Shown: positions 13,003-20,767 of the stretch, piece by piece
Layout of the letters: each line of letters opens with the position of its first letter
Numbering within the stretch: position 1 is the stretch's first letter
DNA from: a virus
IMG/VR virus record: IMGVR_UViG_3300025671_000525
Span: 1 to 24,105 of that record
DNA: 24,105 nt
Direction: 5' to 3' (one strand)
Made by a program: the position numbers and the translations under genes
The notes under the pieces: generated by a model
Seen by the model: the letters and a program-made list of their open reading frames with translations, nothing else
Told to the model about the DNA's origin: nothing
The model's database searches: none

Positions 13003-13236
13003 ATGGTAGATGTATGGGTTACTCTTGTCGTGTTTGCTTTTATGAAGGGACCCGGAGTTCATACTACGCCTCTTTATATGGGCGATGAACCTGCACGGTG
13101 TGAGCAGGTTGCGGAGGATTTCAATAATATTTATGTTGACTTTCCGTATAAGAAAGCCATCTGTCTGAAAATTGGCACGGTATATGATCCCGTTGAAGAC
13201 GCCCTTCCATATCAGGAAAATGCTTATGATGAGTGA
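13003..13236 (+). CDS. Small possibly exported protein, 77 residues
   Basis: GGAG in the end of the preceding gene lies about ten bases upstream of the ATG. The N-terminus MVDVWVTLVVFAFMKGPG is hydrophobic but lacks a basic residue before the core, so it is an atypical signal peptide or short membrane anchor. The rest has two cysteines (C33 region in ARCEQV, and AICLKIG) that could form a disulfide outside the cytoplasm. No family is recognised. It overlaps the DUF3310 gene by 11 bases. Confidence 0.6.
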   Translation: MVDVWVTLVVFAFMKGPGVHTTPLYMGDEPARCEQVAEDFNNIYVDFPYKKAICLKIGTVYDPVEDALPYQENAYDE

Positions 13237-13453
13237 TGATGACAAGGTTAATCACCCAAGCCACTATAAATCAGGTGGTCTGGAAGTCATTGATATTATC
13301 GAAGCCAAGCTATCCCCGGATCAGTTAAAGGGATATTATCTTGGTAATATCATGAAGTATGTATTTAGACATGAATACAAGGATGGTATCACAGACCTCA
13401 AGAAGGCCCGCTGGTATCTTGATCGGCTTATTCAGAATGTCGAACAAACCTGA
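13226..13453 (+). CDS. DUF3310 protein
   Basis: A 75-residue member of DUF3310, common in phages and of unknown biochemical role (sometimes annotated as nucleotide kinase-like without proof). The family pattern is clear: VNHPSHYKSGGLEVIDIIEAKL, then GYYLGNIMKYVFRHEYKDG and DLKKARWYLDRLIQ. The frame is open upstream, but ATG-ATG at 13226 and 13229, with AGGA at 13214-13217, is the sensible start. It sits just before the MazG gene, a frequent neighbourhood for this family. Confidence 0.85.
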   Translation: MMSDDDKVNHPSHYKSGGLEVIDIIEAKLSPDQLKGYYLGNIMKYVFRHEYKDGITDLKKARWYLDRLIQNVEQT

Positions 13454-13691
13454 TACCCGAAAGATAATATGGAAAGATGCCAGAGGTGGTCAATCTAATT
13501 GGTGCCTCTATGATCCTGATAATTATACTCCTGCAATCGTGACAACCATTGGGCAGGTGTTTAAGGAAACAGAAGAGTACATAGTTCTTCTGTCTTCTTT
13601 TTATGAAGATGGTCCCAATGAAATCATGCACCACAATGGTGTCCTGATTCTTAAATGTAACATCATAGCTGATAAAAAACTTAAAGGATAA
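13437..13691 (+). CDS. Hypothetical protein, 84 residues
   Basis: Begins MSNKPDTRKIIWKDARGG inside the end of the DUF3310 gene (17-base overlap), with only a weak ribosome binding site, so translation probably depends on coupling. The product looks like a small beta-rich protein (NWCLYDPDNYTPAIVTTIGQVFKE, EYIVLLSSFYEDG, HHNGVLILKCNII). No membrane span or known motif. Six bases separate it from the MazG gene, and AAGGA near its end serves that gene. Confidence 0.65.
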   Translation: MSNKPDTRKIIWKDARGGQSNWCLYDPDNYTPAIVTTIGQVFKETEEYIVLLSSFYEDGPNEIMHHNGVLILKCNIIADKKLKG

Positions 13692-13697
13692 AGACTA

Positions 13698-14108
13698 ATG
13701 GATATTGATGAATATCAGATCAATGCCTCAAAGACAGCGATCTATCCAGAAAATTCAAAGGTGATCTACCCTGCCCTTGGGCTTGCGGGAGAGGCCGGAG
13801 AGGTATCTAACAAGATCAAGAAGACACTCCGGGGTGACATCTCTATCGAGGATATCCGCCACGATCTTATCCACGAGATCGGGGATGTCCTCTGGTATAT
13901 CTCAGCGCTTTGCTCTGATCTTAATATCCGCATGTCATCCGTGGCTCAAATGAATCTTGACAAACTGAACAACCGCCTTCAGAATGATATGCTTGGCGGG
14001 AGCAGCATGAGGGAAAAAGCCAAGGAACAGGAAGACACGGTTGCCTACCTAAAGAAGAGAGTCATAGAGCTTGAGACACGCATTCGTAAATCTTTGCGTC
14101 ATCCGTAA
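13698..14108 (+). CDS. MazG-like NTP pyrophosphohydrolase
   Basis: A 136-residue all-alpha NTP pyrophosphohydrolase. The metal-binding signature EXXE...EXXD is intact: Glu32 and Glu35 in GLAGEAGEV, Glu60 and Asp63 in EIGDVLWYIS. The family hydrolyses nucleoside triphosphates to monophosphates plus pyrophosphate. In phages it is thought either to alter (p)ppGpp or to cleanse or recycle nucleotides; which applies here is unknown. The region after residue 100 is a charged coiled coil (MREKAKEQEDTVAYLKKRVIELE) that may drive oligomerisation and is an extension beyond the minimal domain. AAAGGA precedes the start. Confidence 0.9.
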   Translation: MDIDEYQINASKTAIYPENSKVIYPALGLAGEAGEVSNKIKKTLRGDISIEDIRHDLIHEIGDVLWYISALCSDLNIRMSSVAQMNLDKLNNRLQNDMLGGSSMREKAKEQEDTVAYLKKRVIELETRIRKSLRHP

Positions 14109-14137
14109 TTTCATATAGAATTAAGGCTTATCGGAAA

Positions 14138-14338
14138 ATGATTGATCAAAACATTCCAGATTACGTCTCCTCATTCAGAGACAGCGTGAGACTTGCTAAC
14201 CGAATCCGAAACTACTGGTTGCAGAAAGGTAAGGAAGTACATGTTTATGTTGAAAAATTTATGGTAGGAAAATCTGGGCCATTCTATCAGATCAGATCAG
14301 ATATTAACCTCAAAGGATTTCAAAATGACGATCTCTAA
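14138..14338 (+). CDS. Small hypothetical protein upstream of RNR, 66 residues
   Basis: Begins MIDQNIPDYVSSFRDSVRLAN; AAGG and CGGAAA lie before the start. It is basic in its first half (RIRNYWLQKGKEVHVYVEKF) and ends GFQNDDL. No recognised family. It overlaps the RNR start by 14 bases, and the AAAGGA for RNR lies inside it, so it is translationally coupled to RNR and may be a leader or partner. The basic helix plus short beta region could bind nucleic acid, but this is a guess. Confidence 0.65.
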   Translation: MIDQNIPDYVSSFRDSVRLANRIRNYWLQKGKEVHVYVEKFMVGKSGPFYQIRSDINLKGFQNDDL

Positions 14339-16232
14339 TCAACTCCCAACCCTATATCAGCAGTATATCCATCTATCTAGATATTCCCGTTGGAATAAGG
14401 AGGAGGAGAGAAGGGAGACATTCTCTGAAACAGTTGATCGTTATTTTTCCTTCTTTGAGGACCAGTTGGGTTCTGATCTTCTGACCTCTGAACTAAGAGA
14501 GTATCTTGAAAACAAGGTCCTATCGCTGGAGGTAATGCCATCCATGCGGTGCCTGATGACAGCTGGGCCTGCCCTGAAACGGGAGAACATTGCCGGGTAT
14601 AACTGTTCCTATCTCCCTGTTGATCATCCCCGTGCCTTTGATGAGACCTTGTATATTCTCATGAATGGTACCGGGGTTGGGTTTTCTGTAGAAGAAGATT
14701 ACACCAGAAAGCTCCCTATCGTTTCTGAGAACATGGAACAATCTGACTCTGTCATCATCGTTGATGATTCCAAGGAAGGATGGGCACGTGGTCTCAGAGA
14801 ACTTATTGGGGCTCTCTACCAAGGCTCCATTCCAAAGTGGGATCTCAGCGCTGTCAGGCCAGCTGGGTCTCTGCTGAAGGTCTTTGGCGGAAGAGCATCA
14901 GGTCCTGCTCCTCTTGATGACCTCTTTAATTTTACTGTTAAAATTTTTAAAAATGCAGCAGGAAGACGGCTAGATCCAATTGAGTGTCATGACCTGATGT
15001 GCAAGATCGGGGATGTCGTTGTGGTCGGCGGTGTTCGTCGCTCAGCCCTCATCTCACTCTCAGATCTCTCTGACACTAGCCTGCGCACGGCCAAGAGTGG
15101 GGAGTGGTTCAATTATGAACCGCAGCGGGCACTTGCAAATAATTCTGTATGTTACAAGAAGACCCCAAGCATCGGCGTATTCATGGAAGAGTGGCTAGCT
15201 CTATACAATTCCAAGAGCGGGGAACGTGGCATCTTCAATCGTCTCGCCGCCAAGCAGCATGTGGCAAACAGCGAGCGTAGAAATTCTACTTATGATTTCG
15301 GAACCAATCCCTGTTCAGAAATTATTCTACGGCCAAACCAATTCTGTAACCTGACAGAGGTTGTCTGCCGCCCCAATGATACCCGTGAAACCCTGATGGA
15401 CAAGGTCAAGGCTGCAACCATTCTTGGAACCATCCAGTCAACCCTGACAAACTTTAAGTATCTTAGAAAAATTTGGAAGAACAACACAGAGGAAGAAAGA
15501 CTGCTCGGCGTGTCCCTGACTGGTATCATGGATTGCCCCGTTCTTACTCAATACAATGCCAACCTGAAGGAGCTACTAAATGATCTACGGGATCATGCGA
15601 TTGAAATCAATCATGAGTATGCCGCTAAACTGGGTATTAACGAAAGTACAGCTATTACTTGTGTTAAGCCTAGCGGCACTGTATCTCAGCTTGTGGATAG
15701 TGCTAGCGGTATTCATGCTCGTCATAACCCCTATTATGTGCGTTCTGTACGCAGCGATATCAAAGATCCTATCACTACTTTCATGGTTGAAAGTGGAATC
15801 CCCAATGAAGTAGATAAAGGCAATTCACAAAACATTGTCTTCTCTTTTCCCATGAAGACACCAGAAAACGCCATCTGCCGGAATGATATGGGTGCCATCG
15901 AGCAGCTTGAATTCTGGAAAATCTATGCCACATCATGGTGTGAACATAAGCCATCCGTTACAATCTCTGTCAAAGAAGAAGAATGGCTTGACGTCGGAGC
16001 ATGGTGCTGGAGAAATTTTGATATCCTCTCCGGTATCTCATTCCTACCCTATGATGACCACATCTATCAGCAGGCTCCCTACATTGACATCAACAAGGAA
16101 GATTATGAGGAACTACTCATGAAGATGCCTTCACATATTGATTGGACAAAGCTGTCCCTGATTGAAAAAGAAGACAACACAAAAGGTTCACAGGAGCTTG
16201 CATGTTCAAGCGGCTTTTGTGAAATCGTGTGA
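14325..16232 (+). CDS. nrdJ: Class II (B12-dependent) ribonucleotide reductase, monomeric type
   Basis: A 635-residue enzyme resembling the Lactobacillus leichmannii triphosphate reductase, which uses adenosylcobalamin to make deoxynucleotides. Key residues are visible. C94 (GYNCSY) and C341 (NQFCNLTE) are the active-site redox pair. N328, C330 and E332 (NPCSE) are the thiyl radical cysteine and its neighbours. C627 and C632 (CSSGFC) are the C-terminal shuttle pair. PSGTVSQLVDSASGIHARH fits the substrate loop. It is shorter than the 739-residue Lactobacillus enzyme. No separate small subunit is needed, so a single gene supplies dNTPs in an oxygen-independent manner if the host provides B12. 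It supports ThyX and the polymerase. Confidence 0.93.
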   Translation: MTISNQLPTLYQQYIHLSRYSRWNKEEERRETFSETVDRYFSFFEDQLGSDLLTSELREYLENKVLSLEVMPSMRCLMTAGPALKRENIAGYNCSYLPVDHPRAFDETLYILMNGTGVGFSVEEDYTRKLPIVSENMEQSDSVIIVDDSKEGWARGLRELIGALYQGSIPKWDLSAVRPAGSLLKVFGGRASGPAPLDDLFNFTVKIFKNAAGRRLDPIECHDLMCKIGDVVVVGGVRRSALISLSDLSDTSLRTAKSGEWFNYEPQRALANNSVCYKKTPSIGVFMEEWLALYNSKSGERGIFNRLAAKQHVANSERRNSTYDFGTNPCSEIILRPNQFCNLTEVVCRPNDTRETLMDKVKAATILGTIQSTLTNFKYLRKIWKNNTEEERLLGVSLTGIMDCPVLTQYNANLKELLNDLRDHAIEINHEYAAKLGINESTAITCVKPSGTVSQLVDSASGIHARHNPYYVRSVRSDIKDPITTFMVESGIPNEVDKGNSQNIVFSFPMKTPENAICRNDMGAIEQLEFWKIYATSWCEHKPSVTISVKEEEWLDVGAWCWRNFDILSGISFLPYDDHIYQQAPYIDINKEDYEELLMKMPSHIDWTKLSLIEKEDNTKGSQELACSSGFCEIV

Positions 16233-16690
16233 TGGTTGTCAGAAAAGCTTTCTCTCGAACCCTCTATAACAAAAGCGATAAAACAGCAAAGGATATTCTG
16301 AAGGCATATTTAAATAGGTCAGGACACTCCCTTCTTGATGATGAAGAGAACTACCATGCTGACCTTGAAACAAAGAAGGATGGAAAGAGATATTTCCATG
16401 AGGCCGAAATCAAGTACGCATGGAATGGGGAGTGGCCACTGCATTGGGATGAGATAAGAATCCCATTTAGAAAGCAACGGCTTCTGGATAAATACCAAGA
16501 TCATTCTCTGATATTTTATGTTATCTCTGGAGATGAAGAGAGGTTCTGGAAGATCCCGGCAACCATCCTGAGATCATGTGAAGTCAGAGAGGCAAGCAAC
16601 AGGTATATTGACAAAGGGGAAAAGTTCTTCCATATACCAGTAAGCAAGGCCATTATGGTCATGATCAATCAAGAAGAAGTGGATTTATAA
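16232..16690 (+). CDS. Predicted PD-(D/E)XK nuclease-like protein
   Basis: Its ATG overlaps the RNR stop as TGATG (a GTG three bases earlier is also possible). The 152-residue product begins MVVRKAFSRTLYNKSDK. It contains HADLETKKDGKRYFHEAEIKYAW as two stretches: acidic Asp/Glu in ADLE, then an E-x-K strand (EIK). This is the arrangement of a PD-(D/E)XK active site. A Trp/Arg block (WPLHWDEIRIPFRKQRLL) and a beta-rich end follow. Similar proteins recur in phage replication regions. Nuclease function, perhaps junction or host DNA cleavage, is inferred from the motif only. Confidence 0.6.
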   Translation: MVVRKAFSRTLYNKSDKTAKDILKAYLNRSGHSLLDDEENYHADLETKKDGKRYFHEAEIKYAWNGEWPLHWDEIRIPFRKQRLLDKYQDHSLIFYVISGDEERFWKIPATILRSCEVREASNRYIDKGEKFFHIPVSKAIMVMINQEEVDL

Positions 16691-16692
16691 AT

Positions 16693-16926
16693 ATGAATGA
16701 CACCGATAGAATTTCTGAACTTGAAAAAGAAATCAAGGATCGAATGGACGAACTCAAGGAACTGACCATGTCAGACAGTGAAAAGGCTTATTCTTCCTAT
16801 CTGGCTTCTGTAGATAATTGTCAGGACCTTTGGATGAAGTATGTCGAAACCCTTAAGAAAGAAGGAGGAAAGATTCAAATGGGCTTGGCCTTTCATCGTA
16901 TTCCTCTAAGCTACCTAGATTGGTAA
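16693..16926 (+). CDS. Small coiled-coil protein, 77 residues
   Basis: Begins MNDTDRISELEKEIKDRMDELKEL, a strong predicted coiled coil over the first 30 residues, followed by a helical region and ending IPLSYLDW. The ribosome binding site is weak. No family recognised. Two bases separate it from the preceding gene and four from the glycosyltransferase gene, so it is in the same operon. It could be a scaffold or assembly factor. Confidence 0.6.
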   Translation: MNDTDRISELEKEIKDRMDELKELTMSDSEKAYSSYLASVDNCQDLWMKYVETLKKEGGKIQMGLAFHRIPLSYLDW

Positions 16927-16930
16927 TAAC

Positions 16931-17698
16931 ATGAACTACTGGCCAAAGATTTATATTGGTTATGACAACAGGGAAGACATTGCATATCAGGTTTGTCGGT
17001 CCTCTCTTCTAAATTCTTCAGGTACTCTCCTTGAAGATGACGTTGTACCAGTGAAACATCAGACCCTACGAAATGAAGGTATTTTCAATAGAGCATGGCG
17101 TATTGACGGAAGTGGACAATACTGGGATGAGCTTGATGGTAAGCCCTTCTCAACCGAGTTTTCTTTTACCCGGTTTCTTGTCCCTGAGTTAGCAAGACGA
17201 GATGGGATTAACAAAGGTCCTGTGATTTTTGTTGACTGCGATTTCCTCTTCTTGAAGGATGTTCATACAATGGTAATGGACTACTTCGATCCTTCAAAGG
17301 CAGTTCAGGTTGTCAAGTTTAATTTTAATCCAACATCAACCATCAAAATGGATAACAAGATTCAATCAAATTATCCAATGAAGCTATGGTCTTCACTCAT
17401 TATGTTTAACATGGAACATCCAGATAATCTTAAGCTTACTCCAGAAATGGTTAACTCGGCTACCGGAACATTTCTACATGGGTTTGGCTGGGTTTCTTCT
17501 CCAGATTTAATTGGGGAAATCCCACCACAGTGGAATTATGTAGCCGGGGTTACACAGGGTGACGAGCCTGCTGCCATCCATTACACAGAAGGAGGTCCTT
17601 GGTTTTTAGAATACAAGGAATGTCCGTTTGCAGATGAATGGTACAGGGCTCTTATTGCCTGTATTGACGAAGATCACTTTACAATCATGGACTCATAA
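16931..17698 (+). CDS. Glycosyltransferase (GT-A fold, GT8-like)
   Basis: A 255-residue cytoplasmic glycosyltransferase. The N-terminus KIYIGYDNREDIAYQVCRSSLL is typical of nucleotide-sugar-binding GT8/Stealth-type proteins. The metal-binding DxD is Asp102-Cys-Asp104 in VIFVDCDFLFLKD. The C-terminal AAIHYTEGGPWF is the usual acceptor-site His region. The donor cannot be read from motifs. A GDP-sugar made by the phage Gmd is attractive, but many GT8 enzymes use UDP-sugars. Its stop is immediately followed by the ATG of the next gene, implying a joint role with it. Confidence 0.8.
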   Translation: MNYWPKIYIGYDNREDIAYQVCRSSLLNSSGTLLEDDVVPVKHQTLRNEGIFNRAWRIDGSGQYWDELDGKPFSTEFSFTRFLVPELARRDGINKGPVIFVDCDFLFLKDVHTMVMDYFDPSKAVQVVKFNFNPTSTIKMDNKIQSNYPMKLWSSLIMFNMEHPDNLKLTPEMVNSATGTFLHGFGWVSSPDLIGEIPPQWNYVAGVTQGDEPAAIHYTEGGPWFLEYKECPFADEWYRALIACIDEDHFTIMDS

Positions 17699-19963
17699 AT
17701 GACAACCTCTTATAAAATCAAACTAACATCAGACATTACTGTTCTAACCTCTTTCAAGGTTGATGACTATCATACATATGCCTCCAGATTCTTAGAATCA
17801 TGGGTAAAGTTCTGGCCAAAGAATATCAGGCTTACGGCATACTATAATGGGGGAAAGCTTCCAAAAGATGTTATCAAGGCAAAGAACATCAATTATGTAT
17901 CACTGGATAAGAATCAACAGCTTGTTAGTTTCAAGGAACGAAACGCTCAGTTTAATGGGGGCACTCCTTATAACTATCGTATGGATGCTGTAAAGTTCTC
18001 ACATAAGGTTTTCGCCATCTGTGACCATGTAAATAAGATGTCAGTCAAAGATGAGATGGGATGGCTTGTCTGGATTGATGCGGATGTTCTGACGACCAAA
18101 AGGATTGAACCATCTTTTCTAAACAGTATTTTTCCAGACACTTCCGACATTGTCCATCTTGGACGTGCCGGAGTTATTGATTATTCCGAGACAGGATTTC
18201 TCGGTTTCAATCTGACATATAACAAGGCACACGACTTCCTCAGAGACTGGAGATCCCTATATACAACCAATGAAATCCTTGGACTAAGGGAATGGACTGA
18301 TGCGTTCTCATTTGAAAGACTCCTCAATATCCACAAGAATCATGGAATTACAGCGCACAATCTATCGCCACATGCGGCCTCTCTTGAGGCTTTTGATTAC
18401 TCTCCTCTCACAGAATATTTCATTCATTTCAAGGGTGGCAGAAAGAGCATTCTCAATTCTCCGTATGAACCCGGTCCTAACCGTTATCGGGACATTGAGA
18501 AGTTCATCCAACACTATAGCAGAACAAAGCTTCTTGAAGTCGGAACTTGGAATGGAAAGAGGGCACTCCGTCTCATTACGGCTGCGCTTCAGAATTCTGA
18601 TTCTGTCCATTATGTTGGACTGGACCTATTTGAAGACGGTAATGAAGAACTGGATAAGATCGAGGGTAATGTAAAGCAGAGAACATACCTGCATAATGTA
18701 AAGGCCCTGCTTAACACATTCTCCAAGGATGCTCTTCTTGAGGGTAAGAAGGTATCCTTTGAACTAGTCAAGGGTAATTCACGGGAGACTCTCCCGGAAA
18801 TTCTATCCAGATACACCCCTGACTTTGCCTACATTGACGGTGGTCATTCTGTTGAAACCATCAGGTCAGACTACGAGAACCTGAAGAATGTTCCGGTGAT
18901 TGTCTTTGATGATTACTACAAGAAGGATGGGGACGGGAGCCTCAGCTTTGACACGGAACTTTATGGGTGCAACCAGATCGTAGACAAGGAACTACCGGAG
19001 GATTATCATAAGGGTGTCATCCCATCCCGTGATGCTGTCCAAGGTGGCGGTATTACCTGTCTGGCATACGCCTGCAATTCAACTTTGCCAGCCCCGCCAG
19101 ACTTTGAGAACATCCAAGTTCCTATTAAGGTTCAGCCAAAGGATTGTGTCCCTGATGAATATATCCATAACAACATCAAGGCCAATCATCTTATCATCAA
19201 GAAATGGGTATCAAACAGATTCCGTTGGAATACAGAGACTGCCGTCTGTGTATCAGCCGGTCCGACAATCAAGAAGGACTTGGAGAAGATCCGGGATCTC
19301 TATCACGAGGGTCACAAGATTGTATGTGTCAAGCATTCTCATAATTTCCTTCTGGATAATGGGATCATTCCATGGGGCTGCGTCATCCTTGATCCACGGG
19401 AACTGGACGGCATCTCGACACATGGGGTGAAAAGACGGGATCTCCTTGAAGAGCCGTATCCATATACCTATTATTTTGTGGCAAGCATGACAGACCCCTC
19501 AGTTACCTATCACCTGAATAAGAAGGGTGCCAAGATTATCGGTTGGGATGCCTATTCAAATGCTGTCATGACTTTCAAGGATATCCATGACAGGATGATG
19601 ATCACCGGAGGAACCTGTGCTGCCATGCGGGCTATTGCCCTGATGCACACTTTTGGATTCCGGTCCTTTCATCTGTTTGGCTATGATGCCTGCATGGACC
19701 CAGAGATTCCAGTTGATCTGACAGAGAAGGATGCCTCCGGTCGCCAGAAGTATCTACAGGTTACGGTAGGTGGGCAAAACTTCATCACAACTGGAGAGCT
19801 TCTGGCCATGGGTCAGGACATGGAACAGTTCTTCCAGAAAGATGATGATATCGAATACCATGTCTATGGTGAAGGAGGCATGGGTTATGCCCTTTGGCAG
19901 ATTGAGAAAGCCAAGAAGAACTTTGATTCATATCACTCATTCCTTAAAATCAGTGGAGAATAA
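17699..19963 (+). CDS. Three-domain protein: glycosyltransferase + SAM methyltransferase + DUF115
   Basis: A 754-residue fusion. Residues about 1-255 form a GT-A-like domain with Asp127-Ala-Asp129 (WIDADVLTTK) and a late FIHFKGG. Residues about 265-450 form a class I SAM methyltransferase domain: LLEVGTWNG (278-286), YVGLDLF, then AYIDGGHS around D380-H383 and VFDDYYK. Residues about 490-754 resemble DUF115/MAF, with CVSAGPTIKKD (GP at 521-522) and FGYDACMD near 662. MAF proteins transfer nonulosonic sugars to flagellin in bacteria. Together this suggests building and methylating a glycan on one polypeptide. The target is unknown. It is directly joined to the GT8-like gene upstream. No membrane span is seen, so it acts in the cytoplasm. 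Confidence 0.8.
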   Translation: MTTSYKIKLTSDITVLTSFKVDDYHTYASRFLESWVKFWPKNIRLTAYYNGGKLPKDVIKAKNINYVSLDKNQQLVSFKERNAQFNGGTPYNYRMDAVKFSHKVFAICDHVNKMSVKDEMGWLVWIDADVLTTKRIEPSFLNSIFPDTSDIVHLGRAGVIDYSETGFLGFNLTYNKAHDFLRDWRSLYTTNEILGLREWTDAFSFERLLNIHKNHGITAHNLSPHAASLEAFDYSPLTEYFIHFKGGRKSILNSPYEPGPNRYRDIEKFIQHYSRTKLLEVGTWNGKRALRLITAALQNSDSVHYVGLDLFEDGNEELDKIEGNVKQRTYLHNVKALLNTFSKDALLEGKKVSFELVKGNSRETLPEILSRYTPDFAYIDGGHSVETIRSDYENLKNVPVIVFDDYYKKDGDGSLSFDTELYGCNQIVDKELPEDYHKGVIPSRDAVQGGGITCLAYACNSTLPAPPDFENIQVPIKVQPKDCVPDEYIHNNIKANHLIIKKWVSNRFRWNTETAVCVSAGPTIKKDLEKIRDLYHEGHKIVCVKHSHNFLLDNGIIPWGCVILDPRELDGISTHGVKRRDLLEEPYPYTYYFVASMTDPSVTYHLNKKGAKIIGWDAYSNAVMTFKDIHDRMMITGGTCAAMRAIALMHTFGFRSFHLFGYDACMDPEIPVDLTEKDASGRQKYLQVTVGGQNFITTGELLAMGQDMEQFFQKDDDIEYHVYGEGGMGYALWQIEKAKKNFDSYHSFLKISGE

Positions 19964-19965
19964 AA

Positions 19966-20229
19966 ATGACCATCATTAATTTCCCCGGTTCTTCTGTCAA
20001 GGAGGAGCTTACTCAGGAAGACAAGCTGCAAAATATCAGGGAAGACCTTAAGAAGTTTGAGGAATATCTTGAAGAATCTCAGGATAATGTCGATGGTGTA
20101 CTGATGATTACATTTTCTAAGTCAGAGTGTAGACATTGGATTTCTCCGGGTTTGTCAGTGGCTGATATTTATTTTATGCTTAGTCGTATCCAGTATGCTC
20201 TTATAGAGTATGTGGAATCCTCAGAATAA
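19966..20229 (+). CDS. Hypothetical protein, 87 residues
   Basis: Begins MTIINFPGSSVKEELTQEDK two bases after the fusion gene, with GGAG upstream of the ATG. An acidic coiled-coil-like segment (EDLKKFEEYLEESQDN) is followed by a beta-strand region (VDGVLMITFSKSECRHW) and a helix (SVADIYFMLSRIQYALIEY). The architecture recalls small phage regulators or DUF proteins, but no family is recognised. It precedes the lysis genes by 15 bases. Confidence 0.65.
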   Translation: MTIINFPGSSVKEELTQEDKLQNIREDLKKFEEYLEESQDNVDGVLMITFSKSECRHWISPGLSVADIYFMLSRIQYALIEYVESSE

Positions 20230-20244
20230 GGAGGCATAAAGCCT

Positions 20245-20448
20245 ATGGATATCATTGAAAGAATTTGGGACGCACGTGATCTGATCATCCAGATTGCCGG
20301 TATGAGTGTCATTGCAGCATCCATGCTGATCGCAGGGACCAACACCCCTGATCCCAACAGCACTCTAGGTCGGGTGTATAAGCTTGTCGAATGGGCTGCC
20401 CTTAATTTTGGCAAGGCCAAAGACAAGGGTCCAGGAGATCAGGCTTAA
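20245..20448 (+). CDS. Putative holin-like membrane protein, 67 residues
   Basis: A strong AAGGAGG precedes the ATG. The product MDIIERIWDARDLIIQIAG has one clear membrane segment at about residues 12-31 (LIIQIAGMSVIAASMLIAG) and a weaker hydrophobic stretch in VYKLVEWAALNFG. The C-terminal tail is charged (GKAKDKGPGDQA). Size, topology and position next to a spanin pair suggest a holin. No endolysin is present in the window, so this is inference. It abuts the next gene directly (stop then ATG). Confidence 0.6.
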   Translation: MDIIERIWDARDLIIQIAGMSVIAASMLIAGTNTPDPNSTLGRVYKLVEWAALNFGKAKDKGPGDQA

Positions 20449-20658
20449 ATGCTTTCTATTATTGGATCTCTCCTCAGCGTATTCGGTAAGTTAGCGGGAT
20501 TTCTTCTCCCCTATTTTGCAGGAAAGAAGGCAGCCCGTGCCGATTATGCTGAGGAGTCTCTCAAGAAATCACAGGAAAAAAATGAAGTACGCATGGATGT
20601 CAATGGTATGTCTGATGCTGATGTTAGGCGCCTGCTCGACAAATGGAGCCGGAACTGA
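20449..20658 (+). CDS. Rz-like inner-membrane spanin (putative)
   Basis: A 69-residue protein with an N-terminal membrane span (about residues 3-24: SIIGSLLSVFGKLAGFLLPYF). A charged helical domain follows (KKAARADYAEESLKKSQEKNEVR), then MSDADVRRLLDKWSRN. The layout matches i-spanins, although it is much shorter than lambda Rz (153 residues). The key support is that a lipoprotein gene lies inside it in another frame, the classic Rz/Rz1 arrangement. It would act at the inner membrane in the last step of Gram-negative lysis. It starts at the base after the holin-like gene stop. Confidence 0.65.
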   Translation: MLSIIGSLLSVFGKLAGFLLPYFAGKKAARADYAEESLKKSQEKNEVRMDVNGMSDADVRRLLDKWSRN

Positions 20659-20767
20659 CATCTGCTCCATCATGGAGCCCATCCTGATCTCAAAGGATGA
20701 TATACTGACAGACGAGACTGCCAGACAGATTCTAATTCATAACGAATTTTATGACAGGGTTTGTTAG
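20582..20767 (+). CDS. Rz1-like outer-membrane lipoprotein (o-spanin), overlapping the Rz-like gene
   Basis: A 61-residue lipoprotein begun at the ATG at 20582 in the +1 frame inside the Rz-like gene, with AGGAAAA upstream. The signal peptide MKYAWMSMVCLMLMLGAC has a lipobox Leu15-Gly-Ala-Cys18, so the mature protein starts at Cys18. The mature part carries further cysteines (ICSIMEP and the C-terminal DRVC) that may form disulfides. It has 77 bases of overlap with the Rz-like gene and extends past it. Its stop overlaps the stop of the convergent leftward gene by 4 bases. A Gram-negative host is implied. Confidence 0.75.
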   Translation: MKYAWMSMVCLMLMLGACSTNGAGTDICSIMEPILISKDDILTDETARQILIHNEFYDRVC

